Assembly: GCA_003586115.2 (NCBI GenBank) | Contig: QVOM02000103.1 | Span: 10,153,289 to 10,217,288 of the forward strand | Origin: Salvator merianae | Lineage: Eukaryota; Chordata; Lepidosauria; Squamata; Teiidae | DNA: 64,000 nt | Direction of reading: 5' to 3' | Shown: piece after piece, positions 12,901-21,900 of the stretch | Position numbering within the stretch: position 1 is the stretch's first letter | How the letters are laid out: each line of letters starts with the position of its first letter | Program-made: the position numbers and the translations under genes | The notes under the pieces: generated by a model | The model's database searches: none | The model's input: only the letters and a program-made list of their open reading frames with translations | What the model was told of the DNA's origin: nothing

Positions 12901-15900
12901 GTTATAACTGTGCAGAAACAATAATTGTAAGAAATATGCTGACATGCATATACTTTATAGGACAAGTGGTCTTTAATGAGTCAACAAATAGATTTTCAAG
13001 GTACAAGAAAACAGTCTGAAAAAGTGTAACTGAAGCCAGATGTGTTTTGACCACAAAAGTCTTCTTCAGTGACTTTTTTACTGACTTTTTTCACAGGTTC
13101 ATGCTGAAGGTTTTGTGCTGGTCTTCTGAATTATCACACCTTAACAACTAGTGGCCATCCACATGCTTCTGTGGTCTGGTATACTACCCTTAGCATACCA
13201 GACACAGCGTGCTACGAGGGGGCAAGGCCTCCTGTAATCTGATCTAGCGTGTGGAAAGGAGGCCTTTAGACCCCATCCTATCATGGGCTGAAATGTATTT
13301 TTACACACACACACACACACACAGACACACACGTACGTTTCTCTTTAGACAGTATAAATCTTTTTTCTTAGAAGGGGGAAGGAAGGGGCAGTGACTTGGA
13401 GAAATCTTTGATGTGCAGCAGGTAGAATCATAGAATCATAGAACTGGAAGAGACCTCCAGTGTCACTGAGTCCAACCCCCTGCTCAATGCAGGATTCACT
13501 AAACCATCCCGGACAAATGTCTGTCCACCCTCTCCTTGAGATTCTAAGGAACTAAGCTCTCTGGTGAGACTTTGCCCCTCAGCCTTCCCTTTCAACTTCC
13601 TTTTCACCAATTTTCTCAATTTTGAAAAGTTATATTTTAGTTCAAAAACAGGAACTTCAAAAAGTTTCAGGAGACCAGTAAAAAGGAAGCTCAAAAGAAG
13701 GATGAGGGAGTAAACTCCCTCGAAAAATTTTGGTTGTTACTAAAACTACACTATATGCCTAGGTGACCATGTATTCTCAAGATTACAAAAAGAGATTCAT
13801 AAAAGTCAAGAACAGGCCAACACGGGTGAATAGTAGTGTTTTAGGAAGCAACCTTCAGAAAATGGAAGGCCTGTCCTAATGAAGAAAACAAAAATGAACA
13901 AAATTTTGGTAAAAATAAGGGGAACAGACAGTGAAAGACACAAAAAGAAAATTTGACACGGATATACTGGAAAAACTATAAAGACAGATAATAATATTTT
14001 TTAAAAAATACATTAGAAGCAGCGAGCCAGTGAGAAAGGTTGTGACTTAACAGCAGAGAAGTTAGCGCACATCTTTTATTTTCAGAACAGAATCTGATCA
14101 ACTGAGACCATAAGCAGTAGCAAAAGAAGTACTGGTAGGCATTACTGACAAATTAAAATATCAACAAATATCAGATCCAGACGTCATCCACACAAGAGTC
14201 ATCAAAGAGTTCAAAGCTGAGATTGAAGACCTTTTCCATAGACAATGGGTGTAAGGTGGCTAACGTAATTGTTTCTTTAAAAGAACTCAGGCAGAGACTT
14301 TGGAAATTGTAAGCCTATAATGTCTGTCCAGGGAAGATACAGAAAACCATTATTAAAGAAAAAAATAACCAAGCATTTTAGAGGTGCAGGTCATGCTTAA
14401 GGATAGGAACCAAGATGTGAATATACAACGTCATGAAAAATTATTTACTCCCTTCCTGATTCCTTCTGTTTTTGCATATTTGTCACATTTAATTGTTTCA
14501 GACCTTCAAGGAAAAATTAATATAAGGCAAAAACAACCTAACTAAACACAAAACATAACTTTCATCAAGCATTTCATTTATTGAAGGAAAAAAGTTATCC
14601 AACACCCATATCACCCATGTGAAAAAGGAACTGCCACCTTAGATAATCAGTCAACCAATGAACCAAATTTAATTGATAATTGGGTTAGATCAGAGTAGAT
14701 ACACTCAGGCTTGAATACTGCCAGCCCTAATGAATCCAATCATCACTTAAATATAATATTTGCAGCAATGTGGAATAGGAGAAAAGGTCTGAACATGCAG
14801 TACACGACGCTGCAATCAGAAGAAATTCCGAAATAGATGAGAAAGTTATTGAAATGTATCCACCTGGAAAATATTACAAAGCCATTTCTAAGGCTCTGGG
14901 ACTCCACTCAGCCAGCGAGTCACAATTACGTGTGACAAATGGTATAAAAAAAAAAAATCTTTTTCACAGCACTGTATATGTTGCAGCTTCTACTTTCCAG
15001 TTCTTTCATTAAAAGCATGTTAAGACAGAATGCAGCATCAATACAGGGAGAGACAACTCTCCCTTTCATGGCGAGAAAGGAGACAATAATTACAGACGCA
15101 ACATAGCAACCACAAAATAAGGTAAAGTCACACACAAAAGTGCTCCACCACACATTTAAGAAGTGGGCAAATTCCCCCAAATTAACAAAGTGGATATGCT
15201 GGTTGTGCTAGATTTCTAGCCCACAATCAGTTTCTGTTCTGATTTCTAGCATCAGAAGGATTTGCACCATGCTTTCTCCACCAGAGAGGTGGTATAAAAG
15301 AAAGTTAATGTTAGCAGTAGCTGCCACCAGCCCTTTTGACAAAAGGTATAGCAACCCCTCAAGCACATGATGCTCTACTCCCTCACTCATAAATACAAGC
15401 TGCTGTGCTAGCTAAAAGAGAGTTACGAATTCTGAGACAATCAACTAGAAGCCTTGCCAAGGAAGGACACACACATCCACCATTAAGGAAGAAGGAAATG
15501 TCACAGAGTTTGCAGGGGGATCTGGATTCTCCCAGAAGGCACAGGTACATTGCTAAGAGAGTTCTTTGAATCATCATTCCCTATATAGGCCCATGGTTAA
15601 AAGTGCCTATTACCAACTTCCTCAGGCACACCAACTAAATCCTTTATGGCCAAAGTCAGTCTGGCCACTGTTACCCATGTGCAATTCGACTATAGTAATC
15701 GACTGTGTGTGGGGCTATCCTGGCACCTGCTTGGAAAGCTGCAACGTGCACAAAATGATGTCGCTAAGTTATGAAACAAGTATTTTGCTAAGCACATATT
15801 ACACCTGTGTTCAAATAACTTGACAGGCTGCCCATTAACTACCGAGCCAGGTTCAAAATTCTGGCCCTAAACAACTGGAGGCATTGTTTCCTGGCAGACT

Positions 15901-18900
15901 GCATTCTGTACTATTGACCTGTAAGATCATGGACATCGTTCAGAGACACTCATCTGAGAATACCACACCATACTGAATGTCACCTTAAGGCCATCCACTA
16001 TCATGCCTTCTCAGTGGCTTTATGGAATTCTCACACCACTCACAGCTCCTACAATAACATATGTTAGGATAAGTATCTTTTACCAGGTTTTCCCAGCTGG
16101 ACCGTTAATGTAGAGTCTCCTTTAAGATACTATAAAATTAAAAGGTCAGGTGTTGAGGAATATTGAGTGTAACTTAGGGAGAGAGGATGAAGAGCTGAAA
16201 TGGAGAGCCAAGAGTAAAGATCTAGCTGAAGGAAATTTCGGAAGGTCAGTGGCAGTTTGAGCAATAGATAGTGATGCAGGGAAAGAGTGGGAAACTGACT
16301 GAGGAAGACAACAGAGGTCTGAGCGAGGGTGCAAAAACATCTGAGAGGAAAGTGCAGAAGCTTATTTCTGCCTGACAGAAACTGACTGAGAATTGTGGAT
16401 TCGAGAAGATAAACACTTCTAATTATCAGCAAAAGTCCAGAGGAAGAGAAAGCTAGGAACTGAAACATTCTCTTTTCTGAAACTGGCTGGGAAAAGGAAG
16501 AGAACAAGCTGTTCAACAGTCCAGAAGAACAGGGAATGTTTATTGTAGAATTGTTATATGTACAGCCATTGGTATTGTATTAAACCTAAATTACATTAAG
16601 AAGGGAAATATGGATGAGAGTGGAAATAATAGAGAACAGATAGGAAGGATAGTGTTGTACAGTTTATGTACTAATAAAACTCATTGATTTTTGTACATTA
16701 GCAGTGCTTATGTCATCTATATGGGTAAGTCTGGCCACATATATGTGAACCCATGACAGATACCACACCGTATTTCCATACCATACTGAATGTTACCTTA
16801 TTGCCATCCATTATTAGTCTTCTCAATGGCTTTATGGAATTCTCATACTGCTAAAAACTCCTACAACATATTTTAGGCACCTCCTTAGGACAAACATCTT
16901 TTTTTTTAATTCTGTTTGGATTTTTTTCTTCTGCTCTCCTTCCACTCTTGCTAATGTTTTGAATACTTGTCTGATTACATTTTTAATTTGTTTTATCTTA
17001 CTATGGTAGCCTGCTTTATGCAGGTCATAAACTTATCAAGTGGTATATAAATGTCTCCAATAAATCAATTAGTTGCTTTAAAAAAGAAAACATCAAATGG
17101 GTGAGATAGGTAACCCAGATTTAAACAGAGACATATAATACAAGTCTCTTTTTATTTAGTGTTCACTGTTAACTACTAACATGAATCACCTTCAAGAAGA
17201 ATTTTACCTGAAGGGGCAGGGTGACTCACAGAAGTGAAGAATATTATGGTGAACTAGAGAAGTTCACAGAGACAGAAATGGAGCAAAGCAATTTACCACA
17301 CAAGTTACTTAGGGAGCTCAAAAATACTCTGCAATAAGATCCCTCAATTTGGACAGAGATGTCTTTAGGACTGCATAATATCCATCCTTTGGTTTCCTCA
17401 CCTGAAACTTTGTCTTCTAGTTTTATATATGCAATTTTGCCTTTAGAGGTGACACGAAGACGTCCAGTCCAGTCCGGCTGGTCCAGCTTCCAATCAGAGG
17501 CCCTGCAAGATAAACAAATGACAAGAAAGATAAGCACAAAGCAATCCACTCGTAGTTTCTAGAACCAATTTCACTACTACTTTAGATTTAAGTCACTTAC
17601 AGGTAACATTGTTAGGGGCAGATGTTCCAAGCCACCAAGACGGAATGTAGTTTCCCCAATACTTACAAGTACTTTCTTTCTAAGCAGAATTCAGAACAAA
17701 CATAAACTGGCTATCACTAGATATAGCTTGAGAATGATTGAGTTCATAGATCCTGCTGGGTGAAGTTATCAGATTTGATTCAAATGTGTTTTTATCACTG
17801 TTCCAGTGATGCACAACTCTTTTGTTTGTTTGTTGTTTAGTTTGTTTTTTGATTCATCAGATGTAGAAGGAGACCAGGGTCAGATTGCAGTAACAGGTTC
17901 AGTCCAGGCAAAACACACACAGCTGATCAGTGGTCCAATAATCCAAGGGTACCTTAAAAAACTAAACTCACAGTTTGTATTTTATCTAGCATTAAAAATG
18001 AAGCACCAAGAACATCAGTGACAAGAAATGCCATCTACTAACTTCAGTTGGTGACCTATTTGTGGCTGCACCTGGATACAAGTAATTTGGTATCAGTTAT
18101 CTGTGTTTTAGAAAGTAATTTAAAAAGTGGAGTTAGTGGACAACACAGCAGCAAAGCTCTTTAAAAGGATCCCTAGAAGAGAACACCTAACACTAGCTCT
18201 TGTCCACCTGAACTGGATGCCTAGGTTTCTGAGTCCAATTTAAAGAGCTATACAGTTTGAGGCTATGGTTGCTAATGGAACAATACCTGTCCCCATAAAA
18301 TCTGGCCCTGACTCTGCAGTCAACACCAGAGATCCAACTGCCCCCTCTACTAATTGAGCTAGGAAGGTGGTAGTCTGGGCTCAGGCTTTTGTAGAAATCT
18401 TTACATAAGGACACTTGTAGATATAGTACTGTCAGATGCCAGGTGAAGACCTCTCTCTTCTCAGGCACAGAATGGTGCAGTTTAAAAACTGATACTTCAC
18501 TGTCTATTGAAAACTGTTAGTGTTATATTCCCTTTTTTAAGGATTTTTTTTTCTTTCGGTACCACTTTTTTAAACATGTGTGTATTTTTTGAAATTGCTT
18601 TGAGCTCCTAAAAAAAGGTAATTGATAAACTTGAATAATATTAATAATGAAAATGATAAAACAACAATGCTACAGCAGTTAAAAGCTAAGACCAATATGG
18701 TTTCAAGTTAGGCTGACAATATAAATGCAGACTAGCAGCAAGAAGGAAAAAAGGCAAACACCATGATGGAAAGAGAGAAATATGAGATACAAATTCAAAT
18801 TGCCATTCAGTCAAGAATCTTAATGGGCAACTTGAGGTCAATTTCTACTTCTCAATCTAAACTATCTCATAAAGCTGTTACAAAGTTGAAATGGGAAAGA

Positions 18901-21900
18901 ACCATGTATACCACACCTTCAGCTACATGAAGAAAAGTCAAGATAAATGAAATGGAGGGGGAAAGCACTAGAACCAAGATTAAGAGATACAGATGAGCTT
19001 TGTAAAACAAACTAGTTGTGTTCTGTACTAGCTGTGTTCTGTACTAGATGTGTTCTGTTTTGAAGTTTCTTTCTGAGATTGAAAATTTGCTTAACTAATA
19101 CAGGTCCTAGAATTCAAAGACATGGTCATGTTAGTCTGGATCAGTTAGCAAACGAATCTAATAGCACCTTAGAGGCTAACAGAGAAAAAGAAGTTGGTAG
19201 AATGAGCTTTCATAAAATAAGCCTATACATCTGATGAAATAGGTTTTGTCTACAAAATCTTATGCTACCAAACTCTTTCTTTCTGTTAGTCTCTAAGGTG
19301 CTACTAGACTACTTTGAATACAGGTCCAATCACTCAGAAGCAGGCCGACAAAAGAGTAATTCAAAAGCACTACATCTTTAGAAGCATAAAATGAATCACA
19401 CAAGGAGACACCATATCCCATTCCATTTATGGGAAAGTGTCTACCTAGAGTCAGATCAGGGAGACTCCAAAGCAAGATACAGTCCCCCTCATTAATACAA
19501 CATACAATGGCAGGCCACTTCCAGAATCTGTATTTTCTTGGAAGTCCTGCATTTCAGAGCCTGGACATCCACCAGATTTGTCACACTGTTATGTCCTCAC
19601 AGACAGGCAGCCAGTATGGAGAGACAGAAAATGCTAATCAACTGATCTGGCCTTTTTTTCACTAAAAATGAAGAGATTTCAAACCTAATGGTCCCTTGCA
19701 CGTCCAACCAGCAAAATCCAGCATTTTCAATTCAGCTTCTACTTTAAGCATTATGGATATCAGAAAACGGAAAGGCTGTGTTGATTCCAGCAACATCCTC
19801 ACTGGTTCAACATGGTAGAATGTGTGACCTTTCTGCCAATACTTTTCCTTTGATGTAATATATGGAGAAATCCAAGATAACTGAGAAGCAAGAAGACTCA
19901 CAGCCAAATAGGAAGTCTCGGCTACTATGACACAGATTTCTATTCAAAACAAATTCCTCAAGTTATTTTGAATGTTGGAATTTTGAAAGCATTAATTTAA
20001 CACTAACTTAAAAGCTGGGCAAACATAGTAGCAATACTCAGGTGACAGTTCTTCTAAAAGCATGGTTAGCCATAAAGTCATTACTTTGAAACACTTCTTT
20101 AAAATAATATTTCAAAATGTTTTTTTAAATACTTTATTTTATTTCAACTCATTACAAAATCATTATACATAGTAATCATCATCAGATTCTGTACTCTGTT
20201 TAATGCTATTTTGTGAGAGAAAGCAACATAGGCCTTTGTTTCAAGTTTTTTCCAATGCTTTATTTTTTTTCCCCTTGGAAAAACTGCTGGAGAGGCAGCT
20301 GGAAGGCTTTTGGTATTTCTAGTAGCATTTGCAATAATAACTTCTGTCTGAGAAAATGTATGACAGAGGTGTTTCACTCATGTATTCAGAGAGATACAGA
20401 GCTCAATGAAAACCATGTTAATAGAAATCTATGGTACCTCTTTTACTCACTTTCTTTTGTAAGCAACAGAGTGCACAATCAATTCAGTTAACAGGCTAGA
20501 TGAACAGAAGAGATCAGGGAGAAGAAAAGCACACAAAAACTGCTTAACTACTGTGTGGTGCTTTCTGTTCACCTAACTAGGGTAGTCAGCACTGATGTAC
20601 AACCTGAAGATCATTCAGCTCCCTCTGTGTCAGGTTGCTACCAAACAAAAGGGGAAAGAGATTTATCATTATTAAGACTCAGAGGCCATGACTCAGAGAA
20701 CATGCATAGAGAAGGAAAACAGAGGTGTGGGAAGGAAAACAGAGATCTCTAATACAACCATGTGTCCGAGTGATGTAACTGAAGGCAGGCATGGGGGTCC
20801 CAATGTAGTTGTAATGGGTAGGGGGAGATATGACAATGGAAGACAGAGAAGAAGGATTAAAAGGAGTGGTAAACACATTAAGGCTATCACTCCTTCTGTT
20901 TTGTCTCTTAACCATCAGAATTTGAGGATGCCAGTCAACCTACTCACTGGTTTGGTGGTGCTGTTGTTCAATGCCAGGTCAGTCAAAATAAGTCATCAGG
21001 GTTAGGGTTTGATTATGGATGCAACAGCTGACCTTGTATGTATCACAGAGACCAGGGTGGATGAGCTGGGAGGCCCAATGCTTTCTCAGCTTTGTTCCCA
21101 GGATACCTGGTACAGCATCAGTCCAAGCATGTGGACTGGGATGGAGGAGTTGCCATAATCCATAAAGGATCCATTCTTCTCAACAGATATCCTATTCAAA
21201 CCATGACTGAGGTTGAGAGACTGTTCCTGGCACTGGGCTAGAGAGGCAGAACACAGTTATTGCTGATGTACCACTCATCCCACTGCCCAGCAGCTTCCCT
21301 ATCTGAGTTGATGGAGGCTGTCTCAGATGTGGTGTTGGAGGCTCCCTGCACAGTGGTGTTCAATTTCCATTTCCATTTGAATAATTTTGTAAAATTTGTA
21401 TCATTTTTATTAGTAAAATTGCTCAAGGCAGTTTACAACAACAGAAAAACAATACAATGCAAAATACAGTAAACATTGTGATACATAATACATTATAAAA
21501 CTGTGCACAATACCAAATACTTCATTATAAAATCAAACAAAACCTTGGGAGAGGGCAGGGCAGCAAATGCCAGTCTTCTTCCTTCCCTCTCCCAAGCAGC
21601 ACAGCTGGAACTCTTATACATGGCAACCGTGGGACTGTCTCACTATGTTATCAGCCCAACCCACACTGCAGGTCATACAGTCAACCTGGTCTTTGCTACA
21701 GTGCAGAGGGGTGATGATCTATCATGGATGGATTGTTTTCTGGTGAAGTTTCGGATGATGGCATCTATTTCTCAGCGCAGGGGTGAAGGGTCCATAGAAA
21801 TGGTCCACCCTTGGAGGCTGATGGAATCTGAAGGATTCCTGATTGCTCAGGGGGAATTTCCGGTTGATATGGCTGGTGCTACTGTTGAGGCTCTAGTTTC

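Noticed and set aside
16131..16757. Solo LTR
   Set aside because: TG...CA limits and AATAAA are suggestive, but no flanking target duplication or primer-binding sequence was found.
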